DNA of 35,210 bases, from assembly GCF_000332355.1 (NCBI RefSeq), contig NZ_KB235959.1, positions 420,935-456,144 on the forward strand. Reading direction: 5' to 3'. The stretch is from Baaleninema simplex PCC 7105 (GTDB taxonomy: Bacteria > Cyanobacteriota > Cyanobacteriia > Cyanobacteriales > Geitlerinemataceae). The position numbers were made by a program, and so were the translations under genes. This document shows positions 1 through 7,804 of this stretch, piece after piece; the first letter of the stretch is position 1, and each line of letters begins with the position of its first letter. Below the pieces are notes generated by a model. It was given only the letters and a program-made list of their open reading frames with translations. It searched no databases and was not told the DNA's origin.

Positions 1-55
1 GCCTGTAGCTGATGACGCTCTTCTGCTGTCAGGCGCACAATGATTTTTTCTGCAT
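1..55 (-). pseudogene. IS630-family transposase, N-terminal fragment at window edge
   Basis: Read on the minus strand, the edge encodes IIVRLTAEERHQLQ, which resembles the N-terminus of cyanobacterial IS630-type (DDE) transposases. The nearest ATG (53-55) is out of frame with this peptide by one base, and an A6 run (T6 at 44-49) lies between them. One more A would give MQKKIIVRLTAEER. The in-frame upstream sequence has a stop (TAA) and no ATG. The copy is therefore frameshifted at its start, starts at an internal GTG, or carries a homopolymer sequencing error. The rest of the element lies outside the window. The family call rests on about 16 residues. Confidence 0.55.
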
Positions 56-423
56 GGGACTCCGGCTCGCTCCCTACAGATTACCTCAATACTCCCGTTA
101 ACCCTAATTCTTAGAGTTGACGCTGCACTAGGTTTCCTTAAAAATTCCTATGGAAAGGGATTGCTGACACTGAATCCGAACTGGAATCAGCCCAGACGAT
201 CGCGCGTCTGAATCGTATCTATCATAGTTTAAGCGCGATCGCCAAGACACCCGAGTTTAAATTTCGTTGCACCCGTCGACAATTCCCTGAATTCGAGATG
301 CGATCGAGGGGCGATCGCTGCAACCTCTGCCCCCGTATGAAGTCACAGATCCGGCGATAAAGCCTGAGATCGTGGCGTTTTCGAGGTGCGATCGGCGGCG
401 GGGCGATCGTCTCTGCCGATCTC
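56..423. other. Non-coding stretch between pilO and the IS630 fragment; possible pilQ start cut by insertion
   Basis: No gene is evident over about 370 bases. On the minus strand an AAGGA-like ribosome-binding site (about 133-139) precedes a GTG at 126-128 that opens five codons (MQRQL) ending in TAA at 111-113. The TA at 112-113 would suit an IS630 insertion, since that family targets TA. This could be the first codons of pilQ, the usual gene after pilO in cyanobacteria, severed by the transposon. That is an inference. Several HIP1-like sites lie at 200-420. A loose inverted repeat (GATCGGC...GCCGATC, about 390-421) just after pilO is not convincing as a terminator. Confidence 0.3.
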
Positions 424-1332
424 TTATTGAGCGGCTTCTTCGCCTTCGGCTTCAGCTTCTTCTTGAGCTTGAAGGATTTGTTGCAACTCTTCTTGAGTCA
501 GAGGAAGCAACGCCTGCAACGTAAAAGACGAATTAATTTTCGTTTCCGGCTGACATCCGCTCAAGATCCCGTTTCTGTCGAACAAAAACGTTTGGTCTTC
601 AAGCTCGGCTTGAAAGTTTTTGACGACCAATAGGGGCTGAAGTTGCTCCATTTGCGTTAAAATCATGCGCGTTTGGTCGAAATTCCCCTGCATTTCGACT
701 TCGTAGGTCTGACGTTTCACCTGGTTGTCCGCGCTGGCACCGAGAGACCCGTCTTGAACCAACTCGTAACCGTCTTCGGTAATTGCCGCCGCGTTGGTCT
801 GACGGCTCGTTTCGGGAAACACCGGCTCGAAGCGAGTCAGTTTCGCCGTGGCAAAAAACCCGTCTACCTGTCGCTCGAGATCGGCATAATTTTCGATGAC
901 CGAGTTCGGACAGCCTTCAGCGACCAACTTCGCACGCACCTCTTCAGGACCGAGGTTCGCGTTACGCTGTCGAACCTGTTGGTTGAGATCGAACAGTAAC
1001 GTATCGAGACTTTCGGGACTGGCGAACATCGACAGTACGTCCCGCTGAATTTCCTCAGCAGCATCTCGCTCGATCTGCGCGGCTTCGATTTGGGCGACAA
1101 TATCCCCTTGAGCGCTCCGCTGAGCTTCTTTTTCGGCGATTTCCCGTCGCAAAGTCGTCCGTTGTTCCCACAGGGGTTTGACGAAATTCAGCGCGAGATA
1201 CACCGACGCCCCCAACCCAGCGGCGGCAATGACTACGGCGAGAATTTGAGGCGACAGCGTAATTCCGAATAGGGCGACACCTTCGGCCGCTTCCTCTTCG
1301 CCTTCGCGAAAGTCTTCGTCTGGGTTGACCAT
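424..1332 (-). CDS. pilO: Type IV pilus inner-membrane platform protein PilO
   Basis: PilO is a bitopic inner-membrane protein that, with PilN and PilM, forms the alignment platform of the type IV pilus machine. In cyanobacteria this machine drives phototactic twitching and DNA uptake. The 302-residue product has an acidic cytoplasmic N-terminus, one membrane segment at about 28-50, a charged probable coiled coil at about 55-97, and a periplasmic domain with an acidic Glu/Ala-rich tail. It is longer than proteobacterial PilO (about 200 residues), as seen in cyanobacteria. It is third in pilM-pilN-pilO, with 2 bp between it and pilN. Assignment rests on topology and gene order more than on a sequence motif. 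Confidence 0.85.
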   Translation of the reverse strand: MVNPDEDFREGEEEAAEGVALFGITLSPQILAVVIAAAGLGASVYLALNFVKPLWEQRTTLRREIAEKEAQRSAQGDIVAQIEAAQIERDAAEEIQRDVLSMFASPESLDTLLFDLNQQVRQRNANLGPEEVRAKLVAEGCPNSVIENYADLERQVDGFFATAKLTRFEPVFPETSRQTNAAAITEDGYELVQDGSLGASADNQVKRQTYEVEMQGNFDQTRMILTQMEQLQPLLVVKNFQAELEDQTFLFDRNGILSGCQPETKINSSFTLQALLPLTQEELQQILQAQEEAEAEGEEAAQ

Positions 1333-1334
1333 CG

Positions 1335-2135
1335 TTAGATTACCCCTCTACTTTGCAGTTGCTGGATTCGGTTGACAAGTCCTAATGCACCCTTACGCTG
1401 CAATTCTTGCAAAATTTCCGTGGCCGGAACTTCGCGAATTTGCGTGACGACTTGAAATTCGACGATCTGCTCGAACTCTAGGCTTCCCGACGCGTCATCG
1501 TCGTAAGTTTGACTGCGGGCCGGATAGTCCGTCATTTCAGCAGAAACCAGTTGGGTGGCCGATCCTTTAAACAGGGACGATTCCTGTAACACCACGACGA
1601 AATCGTTGACGTCGCTAAAGGATTTGGCGATTCCCGTAATCGTGACCAGCGACGGCGGCCGTCCCGTCTCCGTCGGTTCGGGGGCGGGCAATCCCGACGG
1701 CGGACGGCCGGGATCGTATTCGATTTGTTCGATGCCGCTGATGCGAATGCCACTGGGTTGGCGATCGCGCAAATCCTGTAACAAGGCCGACCACGGCGTA
1801 ATGTAGTTAAACACCCCAGCTAACGCCTGAGTTTGGTCTTTGATTTGCTGGGTTTCCTGTTGGATTTGCTTGTATTGCTGTTCTTTTTGGAGATAGCTGC
1901 TGAGTTCGGCGTCGAGATCGGCGATTTCGCCTTCTAGCCGTGGGATCTCAAACTGTTTCAGATAGACAAACGCTCCGCCGACGGCGCCGAGGAACGCCAC
2001 GGCCACGAGACTCCCAGCGATCAGAACCGCTTTCCCCGGAACTTCGATCGACCGTCGCTCTCCCGTAGGGGCGATCGTTGACTCGGGGCGGTATTCTGGG
2101 CGATCGTTGAGAAAATTGATATCGATACTGTACAC
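1335..2135 (-). CDS. pilN: Type IV pilus assembly protein PilN
   Basis: PilN links cytoplasmic PilM to periplasmic PilO. The 266-residue product starts MYSIDINFLNDRPEY. In this family the N-terminal I-N-(F/L)-L segment is the peptide that docks into the PilM groove, so the key interaction motif is present. One membrane segment lies at about 36-59, followed by a Gln/Glu-rich coiled coil (about 62-105) and a ferredoxin-like periplasmic region. Only 4 bp separate it from pilM and 2 bp from pilO, so the three genes are almost certainly one transcript. Confidence 0.9.
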   Translation of the reverse strand: MYSIDINFLNDRPEYRPESTIAPTGERRSIEVPGKAVLIAGSLVAVAFLGAVGGAFVYLKQFEIPRLEGEIADLDAELSSYLQKEQQYKQIQQETQQIKDQTQALAGVFNYITPWSALLQDLRDRQPSGIRISGIEQIEYDPGRPPSGLPAPEPTETGRPPSLVTITGIAKSFSDVNDFVVVLQESSLFKGSATQLVSAEMTDYPARSQTYDDDASGSLEFEQIVEFQVVTQIREVPATEILQELQRKGALGLVNRIQQLQSRGVI

Positions 2136-2139
2136 GGTA

Positions 2140-3246
2140 TTAGACCTCTCGCAATCCTAAACCCAAGATGACGCCCAAACCGGCTCGTTGAACCACAGGA
2201 ACTTCTTCTTCGTCCATTTCCAATCCTAGCGCAGCCACTGGGTCGATTTGGTTGGTGGGAATACTCAATCGCTGCATGAAGAATTCGTCGAGTTGTCCGA
2301 TGGAACTTCCCGGCCCGACGAGGAACAACTGAGCGACTTCTAGCCCTTCACTTTGATTGAGATAGAAGTCGATCGAGCGGCGAATTTCGTCAGCCAGTTC
2401 TCCGAGAACTTTCATCATCGCTGTCGTTCCCGGATTGTTCCCCCCCATTGTACCCATAGTCATACTGTCGCCAGTGTTCACCGGCAGCGTCATACCTTGA
2501 AGCAGTTCGGTATTGCGCGAGGGGGGGAGGTTCATCGCCGCAGACAGGGCGCTTTGAATTTGAAAACTCCCGATACCAATGGTTCTCGAAAACTGGGGAA
2601 CGCCATCGACGATGACGGAAATTTCGGTACTGTCGAACTCGATATCGGCTGTCACGGCAGCTTCGGAGGGCGTAAACTGTTGCAGTTGGTCGCGGATGCA
2701 GCGCAACACGGAAAAGCTGCTGACTTCGATCGCGTCCAAATCCAACCCCGCTTCTTGAAACACGCTAATGTAGCTGTCGGTGACTTCTTTTCGCGTGGCT
2801 ACGAATAATAATTGATGTCGCGTTTCCCCTTCCTCGTCGACGAAAGACCGCAGCCGTTGAAAGTCTACGTCGGCCTCTTCGCGAGGGTAGGGTAAATACA
2901 GTCCCGCTTCTTGGTTGACGTACTCCCGCAGTTCGGTGTCGTCGAGACCGTCGGGAACCGGAATCAAGCGCACGATCGCTTCTCGACTCGGTACGGCTGT
3001 CGCGATGTGTTTGGCTTTGATTTTATGTTCCTCGATCGTACTTTCAAGGAGTTCGGACATCGTGGGCAAATCCAGAATCTGCCCTTCCTCCATAACGCCT
3101 TCGGGGACTTCCTCCGTGATGAAGTTGGCGATTTTGTAGCCCTGACCCTGTTTTTGCAGTTTGATCAGGTTGATGCGATCGGGACACAGTTCGATGCCGA
3201 TCCCTTGTTTGGACTTCGAGAAAATATTTTTGATAAAGTTAACCAC
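2140..3246 (-). CDS. pilM: Type IV pilus assembly protein PilM (actin-like ATPase)
   Basis: PilM is a cytoplasmic actin-fold (FtsA-like) protein that binds PilN and helps couple the pilus motors to the envelope platform. The sequence has the N-terminal GIGIELCPDRINLIKLQ strand of the first nucleotide-binding subdomain and a C-terminal LFLVGPGSSI segment typical of the second. The reading frame is open further upstream, to a GTG at 3345 and ATGs at 3336 and 3258. I prefer the GTG at 3246: a GGAGGA ribosome-binding site (3251-3256) sits 4 bases before it, and the product then starts VVNFIKNIFSKSK, as PilM homologues do. That gives 368 residues. It is the first gene of pilMNO. Confidence 0.9.
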   Translation of the reverse strand: MVNFIKNIFSKSKQGIGIELCPDRINLIKLQKQGQGYKIANFITEEVPEGVMEEGQILDLPTMSELLESTIEEHKIKAKHIATAVPSREAIVRLIPVPDGLDDTELREYVNQEAGLYLPYPREEADVDFQRLRSFVDEEGETRHQLLFVATRKEVTDSYISVFQEAGLDLDAIEVSSFSVLRCIRDQLQQFTPSEAAVTADIEFDSTEISVIVDGVPQFSRTIGIGSFQIQSALSAAMNLPPSRNTELLQGMTLPVNTGDSMTMGTMGGNNPGTTAMMKVLGELADEIRRSIDFYLNQSEGLEVAQLFLVGPGSSIGQLDEFFMQRLSIPTNQIDPVAALGLEMDEEEVPVVQRAGLGVILGLGLREV

Positions 3247-3346
3247 GCTGTCCTCCATCGCGAAGCGAGCGAACACACTTCCCGAAAGCCCGCGATCGAT
3301 GCGCGTTTCGAGAGGTTGACCGGACTGCCGCCTCATCTCTACCACT

Positions 3347-3376
3347 GTTCTACTATGTGGCTCGAGTGCTTGACAA
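3347..3376 (-). promoter_or_regulatory. Possible promoter of the pilMNO operon
   Basis: On the minus strand TTGTCA (3371-3376) and TAGAAC (3347-3352) are separated by 18 bp and resemble -35 and -10 boxes. Transcription would begin near 3340, about 95 bases before the preferred pilM start. That agrees with rejecting the upstream start codons at 3336 and 3345. This is a pattern match only. Confidence 0.3.
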
Positions 3377-3466
3377 GCAACGGCGATCGCGCCTCAATGA
3401 GCGAAATATAACGAAATCACAACCGAGACGTGCCGATCGACCTGTCTCGGAACCGAACACACACCC

Positions 3467-4756
3467 ATGCAGCACTCTATCGGAATTTCAGTCAAACAGT
3501 GGGGAATTCGCCTGGTTCTCGGCGGAGTCCTCGGCGGTCTCGTCAGTTGCGCGTCTGCCCCACCCCCTCAAGATGAGGGAACGGTGGAGTTTTGGACGAT
3601 GCAACTGCAACCGCAGTTTACGGAGTACTTCAACGACCTCATCGCCGATTACGAAGCCCAACACCCCGACACTCAAATCGATTGGGTTGACGTTCCCTGG
3701 TCGGCCATGGAAGCGAAAATGCTGGCGTCGGTCTCGGCTAAAACCGCCCCCGATGTGGCTAATCTCAACCCCACGTTTTCGGCACTTCTCGCCGGTCGCA
3801 ACGCTTGGCTGAACCTCGACGATCGCGTTCCCGACACGGTACGCCAACAGTACTTGGCCAATATCTGGGACGCCAGCCGCTTTGAGGGTCAGAGTTTCGG
3901 CATTCCCTGGTACATTACCACCCGCATCACCATCTACAATCGCCAACTCTTCGAGGCGGCCGGGATCGATCGCCCTCCCGCAACCTACACCGAATTAGCA
4001 CAAATCGCAAAAAAAGTCAAGAGCGAAACAGGAAAATATGCCTTTTTCGTCACCGTGGTTCCCGACGATTCCGGGGAAGTTCTCGAATCTCTCGTGCAAA
4101 TGGGCGTCCGATTGGTAGACGACTCGGGAAACGCGGCGTTTAACTCCCCCGAAGGCAAAGCGGCGTTTGAATATTGGGTGAATTTGTATCGAGAGGGACT
4201 GATTCCCCGAGACGTTCTCACCCAAGGCCACCAACGGGCGATCGAACTCTACCAAGCTGGAGAACTGGCCCTGTTGACCTCGGGACCTCAGTTTTTCCAA
4301 ACCATCGCCAACAACGCCCCCGACATCGCCGCAGTCTCCGAAGCCGCCCCGCAAATTACCGGCGACACGGGGAAAATTGCCGTAGCGGTGATGAATTTGG
4401 TGATTCCTCGCGATACCGACAACCCAGAAGAGGCGATCGCCTTTGCCCTGTTTCTGACGGATCCCGACAACCAACTGGCTTTTTCCAAAGCTGCCAACAC
4501 TCTGCCCTCGACGGTCGAAACCTTACAGGACGAGTATTTCAAAACCGCCAACGACGACACCACCCAAATCGACGACGCCCGCGTTATCAGTGCCGAACAA
4601 CTTCAACGGGCAGAAGTTCTCGTTCCGCCGATGTCCGACGCCAACGAATTACAGCGAATTATTTACGACAACCTGCAAGCGGCGATGTTAGAAGAAAAAA
4701 CGGTTGAAGAGGCACTTTCCGACGCCGAAACTGAATGGAACAGTTTGTCTCGTTAA
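3467..4756 (+). CDS. ABC transporter extracellular solute-binding lipoprotein, family 1 (sugar type)
   Basis: This is a probable periplasmic binding lipoprotein that captures a sugar or sugar-like solute for an ABC importer. The 429-residue product has a basic N-terminus, a hydrophobic stretch and a lipobox LVSC with the acylated cysteine at residue 28. The mature part has the layout of family-1 (MalE-like) binding proteins: an early VEFWTM strand, the Y-x-x-x-H-P-D-x-x-I-x-W segment, and the MNLVIPRDTDNPEEAIAF segment near the C-terminus. No permease or ATPase gene is adjacent, so it is an orphan relying on components encoded elsewhere, and its substrate cannot be read from the sequence. It is divergent from pilM, with a 220-bp gap. 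Confidence 0.85.
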   Translation: MQHSIGISVKQWGIRLVLGGVLGGLVSCASAPPPQDEGTVEFWTMQLQPQFTEYFNDLIADYEAQHPDTQIDWVDVPWSAMEAKMLASVSAKTAPDVANLNPTFSALLAGRNAWLNLDDRVPDTVRQQYLANIWDASRFEGQSFGIPWYITTRITIYNRQLFEAAGIDRPPATYTELAQIAKKVKSETGKYAFFVTVVPDDSGEVLESLVQMGVRLVDDSGNAAFNSPEGKAAFEYWVNLYREGLIPRDVLTQGHQRAIELYQAGELALLTSGPQFFQTIANNAPDIAAVSEAAPQITGDTGKIAVAVMNLVIPRDTDNPEEAIAFALFLTDPDNQLAFSKAANTLPSTVETLQDEYFKTANDDTTQIDDARVISAEQLQRAEVLVPPMSDANELQRIIYDNLQAAMLEEKTVEEALSDAETEWNSLSR

Positions 4757-4937
4757 CGGACTGTTGACGGAGCGAATTAGGGGCGGACGTTATCCGACGT
4801 GTCGTAGGCTTGAGACCTTCGGACTTCATATTTTGTAAACGAAAACAGAGTTTGAAACCGCTAAAATCGAGCCAATCGACCCTCAAGACACCGTCTCGAA
4901 TAGAGTTTTGACCCGTTCGCCCCATTCAGGAGAAATT

Positions 4938-5390
4938 ATGAGCGATCGTTGCATGGTAGCCGTCGCCAAATCCGCCCGAGACTACCGCGTGTTTCGCATT
5001 AGTCCCCAGGACACCAACCGCATCGCCACCGTTTTCGACCCCAAAACGGCCGCCTCGTCCCTGGCCGTTTGCGTGGAAATCTTCGACGAAGCTGGAAAAA
5101 CCCCTCTCCACTGCCACCATCGGGCAGTTGAAATGTTCTACATTCTCAAAGGGGAAGCCCTCGCCACCTGCGACGGTCGCGTATTGCGCTTAGAAACCGG
5201 AGATAGCGTCTTGGTTCCCCCCACCGGACTCCACGAACTCTGTAACGTCGGTTCGGGTCGGTTGTACGTGTTGTGCGTGATGGTTCCCAACGAGGATTTC
5301 GTCGAAGCCATCTACAATGGAACGCCAGCGGAATTAGATGAGGAAGACTTGCGGGTGCTGCGTCGGTCCGATTGTCTGGTTCCCTGTTAG
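4938..5390 (+). CDS. Small single-domain cupin protein
   Basis: This is a 150-residue double-stranded beta-helix (cupin 2) protein. Cupin motif 1 is visible as TPLHCHHRAVEMFYIL, with candidate metal ligands H58, H60 or H61 and E65. Motif 2 follows as GDSVLVPPTGLHEL, with H99. The metal site therefore looks intact, but the domain is shared by many small enzymes and sensors and the reaction cannot be named. The start at 4938 is chosen because AGGAGA lies 5 bases upstream; an in-frame upstream start at 4908 lacks a site. Its stop codon overlaps the stop of the convergent EVE gene by four bases. Confidence 0.8.
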   Translation: MSDRCMVAVAKSARDYRVFRISPQDTNRIATVFDPKTAASSLAVCVEIFDEAGKTPLHCHHRAVEMFYILKGEALATCDGRVLRLETGDSVLVPPTGLHELCNVGSGRLYVLCVMVPNEDFVEAIYNGTPAELDEEDLRVLRRSDCLVPC

Positions 5391-5848
5391 GGTTGCTTCG
5401 CCATCTCCAAGATTTGCTGGGCGATGTTAGTGTTGACGGGCATGACAGACAGGCGATTTCCCCGTTTGACCACCTGCAAGTCTTCGGGGTTGAAGCGTTC
5501 TTTTAACTGGGTTAGGGAAATCGGCGTCTCGAACTTCTCCACAAAGGCAAAGTTGACGGTTTGCCAGCGAGGGTTATCCGGCGTCGCTTTTGGGTCGTAG
5601 TATTTGCTGTTCGGGTCGAATTGAGTCGGGTCGTTGACGTTACTTTCAAGCACTCTTGCTAATCCGACGATCGCAGGTGGTTTGACGTTGGAGTGGTAGA
5701 AAAAAGCCAAATCCGTCGGCTGCATCTGACGCAGGAAATTTCGCGCCTGGTAGTTGCGGACGCCGTCCCAAATTGCCGTTTCGTCTTGCTGCAAATCGTC
5801 GATGCTGTAGTCGGTCGGTTCGGATTTAATCAGCCAATAGTGCGTCAC
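5387..5848 (-). CDS. EVE domain-containing protein
   Basis: The product is a 153-residue single-domain protein of the EVE family, a PUA-like fold related to YTH domains that recognises modified bases in DNA or RNA. Hallmarks are the N-terminal YWLIKSEP and the following WDGVRNYQARN (about residues 27-37), then FFYHSN and the IVGLARV strand. Length matches stand-alone bacterial EVE proteins. Its start overlaps the stop of the upstream small membrane protein by four bases (ATGA type), so the two are probably translationally coupled. The partner or ligand is not evident. Confidence 0.9.
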   Translation of the reverse strand: MTHYWLIKSEPTDYSIDDLQQDETAIWDGVRNYQARNFLRQMQPTDLAFFYHSNVKPPAIVGLARVLESNVNDPTQFDPNSKYYDPKATPDNPRWQTVNFAFVEKFETPISLTQLKERFNPEDLQVVKRGNRLSVMPVNTNIAQQILEMAKQP

Positions 5849-6078
5849 TTTTCAGGTTCCTCGATCGAACCGCCGTATTTTACGACGAGGCGGGGAAATA
5901 ATAGCAAGAAATATCCCATCCACGCCAAAATCGGCACGGCGACGAGTCCCGTCAGCCAGAGTCGGTGAAAGAGAAGCCAACTTCCGGCAATTATCGCGAT
6001 TCCGGTCAGTAGGATCGACCAAGGCTGACACCACCAGGGTTTGTATTTCCAAATATTGAAGTCGTTGGAGTCAGACAT
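5845..6078 (-). CDS. Small two-helix membrane protein, DUF6737-like
   Basis: This is a 77-residue protein with a conserved-looking IWKYKPWWCQPWSI segment, then two hydrophobic helices (about residues 21-37 and 42-60), and a short charged tail. The layout matches small cyanobacterial membrane proteins annotated as DUF6737, recalled from memory rather than searched. Function is unknown. It is the first gene of a two-gene unit with the EVE-domain gene, which overlaps it by four bases. Confidence 0.65.
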   Translation of the reverse strand: MSDSNDFNIWKYKPWWCQPWSILLTGIAIIAGSWLLFHRLWLTGLVAVPILAWMGYFLLLFPRLVVKYGGSIEEPEK

Positions 6079-6343
6079 TGAATATTAATCTAGGTTTTTT
6101 GTCAAGTTTTTGTTAAAAATATTTATTATAGTTGTCGCGATCGCCCCTAGATTGTAACAGAATTGCAAACTTAATGGAACTGAGGCGATCGCTCGGTTCG
6201 GGAAACCCGACCATGCGATCGGTTTTGCGAACGGTTCCTCAAATTTTAGGGGTTCGTTCCTGTGTAGAAAACCCGAAAACTTAGATCGTGAAACCCTATT
6301 TGCGATCGCCTGTATTTTTTATACCATTAAAAGTGAAGAAACG
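6079..6343. other. Intergenic region upstream of the Hsp20 gene
   Basis: This AT-richer stretch separates the divergent small membrane protein and the Hsp20 gene. Several HIP1 palindromes are present. I looked for the CIRCE operator (TTAGCACTC-N9-GAGTGCTAA) and did not see it. TATACC at 6320-6325 could serve as a -10 box, but TTGCGA (6300-6305) is only 14 bp away, which is too close for a standard -35, so no promoter is called. Confidence 0.5.
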
Positions 6344-6379
6344 AGCGAGCAAACCCAGCAGCAAGGAGGGTTATACGCT
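6344..6379 (+). promoter_or_regulatory. Candidate RNA thermometer hairpin over the hspA ribosome-binding site
   Basis: The 36 bases before the Hsp20 start codon can fold into one hairpin. AGCG (6344-6347) pairs with CGCT (6376-6379), and AACCC (6352-6356) pairs with GGGTT (6368-6372). A small internal loop lies between the two stems and an 11-base apical loop closes the structure. The GGG of the Shine-Dalgarno run AAGGAGGG (6363-6370) is paired, and the outer stem ends at the base before ATG. Short weak hairpins of this kind control heat induction of hsp17 in Synechocystis, so a heat-melted switch is plausible. The pairing is seen; the function is inferred. Confidence 0.5.
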
Positions 6380-6823
6380 ATGACACTGGTTCGTTGGAAT
6401 CCCACTCGCGACATCGACAGCTTACATCGCGAAATGAACCGTTTGTTCGACGCTTTGAATCCGACGCGGTTCGCCTCAGAAATCGAACTCAATTTCGGTC
6501 CGCCTGCGGAACTTCATGAAACTGACGAGGCTGTGATTCTAAAACTGGAAGTTCCGGGTATGAATCCAGAGGATATCGATATTGACGTGACGCGAGATGC
6601 GGTTTCGATTCGCGGCGAACGCAAACAAGAATCGAAAACTGAAGAAAACGGTACGATCCGCAGTGAATTTCGTTACGGTCACTTCAGCCGCGTCATTTCG
6701 CTGCCGACTCATGTAGATAACGGCAAAGTCGAAGCGCAATATCGCGATGGTTTGTTGACGTTAACCTTGCCTAAAGTGGAAGAAGAAAAACACAAATCGG
6801 TTAAGGTGAAAGTCGAACGCTAA
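6380..6823 (+). CDS. hspA: Small heat-shock protein, Hsp20/alpha-crystallin family
   Basis: This 147-residue ATP-independent chaperone should bind unfolding proteins and, in cyanobacteria, stabilise membranes and phycobilisomes during heat or light stress. The N-terminus MTLVRWNPTRDIDSLHREMN is the usual class start. The alpha-crystallin domain spans about residues 45-140, with LKLEVPGMNPEDIDIDV and the GLLTLTLPK strand. A short basic tail follows, without an obvious I-x-I motif. The strong Shine-Dalgarno AAGGAGGG at 6363-6370 fixes the start. The gene is monocistronic and followed by a hairpin terminator. Confidence 0.95.
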   Translation: MTLVRWNPTRDIDSLHREMNRLFDALNPTRFASEIELNFGPPAELHETDEAVILKLEVPGMNPEDIDIDVTRDAVSIRGERKQESKTEENGTIRSEFRYGHFSRVISLPTHVDNGKVEAQYRDGLLTLTLPKVEEEKHKSVKVKVER

Positions 6824-6871
6824 TGTAGTGTTTTGACGGAAAAGTTGACTGAAGTTGTTGTAAGTTTATTT

Positions 6872-6898
6872 GCCCTCATCTTTAAGGTGGGGGCTTTT
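6872..6898 (+). terminator. Rho-independent terminator after hspA
   Basis: GCCCTCATC (6872-6880) pairs with GGTGGGGGC (6886-6894) across a five-base loop, using two G-T pairs, and is followed by TTTT. It lies 48 bases after the hspA stop codon. Confidence 0.75.
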
Positions 6899-6904
6899 GC
6901 TCGA

Positions 6905-7074
6905 GGGAACGATTCACCACAGAGACACAGAGGACACAGAGAGGTTTAATTGAGAACGGATTTTATTGAGTCCAATTCTGCTTCTGATAGGGAACGATTC
7001 ACCACAGAGACACAGAGGACACAGAGAGGTTTAATTGAGAACGGATTTTATTGAGTCGAATTCTGCTTCTGATA
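6905..7074. repeat. 85-bp tandem duplication carrying a dispersed CACAGAGA-type repeat
   Basis: Two adjacent copies, 6905-6989 and 6990-7074, differ at one visible base (C or G in the TCCAATTC/TCGAATTC segment). Each contains a 31-base purine-rich element (6915-6945 and 7000-7030) that recurs with one mismatch at 11410-11440. The right copy includes the last 44 bases of the DUF4058 reading frame (7031-7074), so the left copy repeats the gene's 3' end beyond its stop codon. The near identity implies a recent duplication. Confidence 0.9.
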
Positions 7075-7804
7075 AAGTTGGAAATAGTTCGAGTTCGGTG
7101 TAGTTTAAGAAATACTCGTATCCGGCGCGATCGCACACTTGATGTAACAAACTTTGTAAGTCGATTTCCGGCTCTTTATCTTCCGGTCGTAGCGGAAGCG
7201 GAAAAACCGGGATGCGATCGCTCAATCCGAAAGCGTACAAGTCTGCCGTTGGGCGAGTTTTAGCGCGACTGACCAAAATGCGATAGGGGGTTGCGAACGA
7301 GCGTTCTAAAATCGGCATCGGTTCGCCACCTCGTAACAAATCGATTTCGATAAAATTCGTTTGACTGCCTAAAACTTTCTGGCGTTTTTGTAAGTATTTT
7401 TGTCGTCCTTCGCCCCGTTTGTTGGTTGGAGATAAGAGTTCGATCGCTGTCACGACTTCTTTTGTCACTGCATCTCGCACTTCCAAGTAACTTTCGCGAA
7501 CTTCTTCTAATACCGGAAGCGTGACTCGATAGGGGCGATCGGTTGCCCTTTCCGCGATCGTAACGGATTCGTTAGATGGAGTTCTCGAATTTTGGGAGTC
7601 TGGAACCGCCGCCTCAGCTTCTCCAAAAAGCACCCAATCCAAATCCGAAATTTCGTAAATTCGCCTCTTGATATCGACGAAATATTTTGGAAGCAAGGGA
7701 GGAACGAGAGCATCGGCTAACGCCACAACTAAGCGATTGTGAAAATCAACCCAAAAATCGGGATGTTCGAGATAAGGATTCATCCCCGGAAACGGTGATG
7801 GCAT
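7031..7804 (-). CDS. DUF4058 family protein
   Basis: This is a 257-residue member of a family found in several copies in many cyanobacteria, of unknown function. The signature start MPSPFPGMNPYLEHPDFW is intact, followed by the V-x-A-I-E-L-L-S-P-x-N-K-R segment (about residues 120-131) and FIEIDLLRGG (about residues 151-160). The Glu/Lys spacing in those two segments recalls PD-(D/E)xK nuclease folds, but that is only an impression. An AGGAGG-type ribosome-binding site lies just before the ATG. The 3' end is inside a tandem duplication; the stop codon falls immediately after the duplicated coding part. Confidence 0.9.
   Translation of the reverse strand: MPSPFPGMNPYLEHPDFWVDFHNRLVVALADALVPPLLPKYFVDIKRRIYEISDLDWVLFGEAEAAVPDSQNSRTPSNESVTIAERATDRPYRVTLPVLEEVRESYLEVRDAVTKEVVTAIELLSPTNKRGEGRQKYLQKRQKVLGSQTNFIEIDLLRGGEPMPILERSFATPYRILVSRAKTRPTADLYAFGLSDRIPVFPLPLRPEDKEPEIDLQSLLHQVCDRAGYEYFLNYTELELFPTLSEAEFDSIKSVLN

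Noticed and set aside
3370-3412. TTGACA (3370-3375) and TATAAC (3407-3412) as a promoter for the solute-binding protein
   Set aside because: The 31-bp spacing is far too long for a standard promoter.
6079-6379. Search for a CIRCE operator before hspA, also checked before dnaK3
   Set aside because: No TTAGCACTC/GAGTGCTAA pair was seen.
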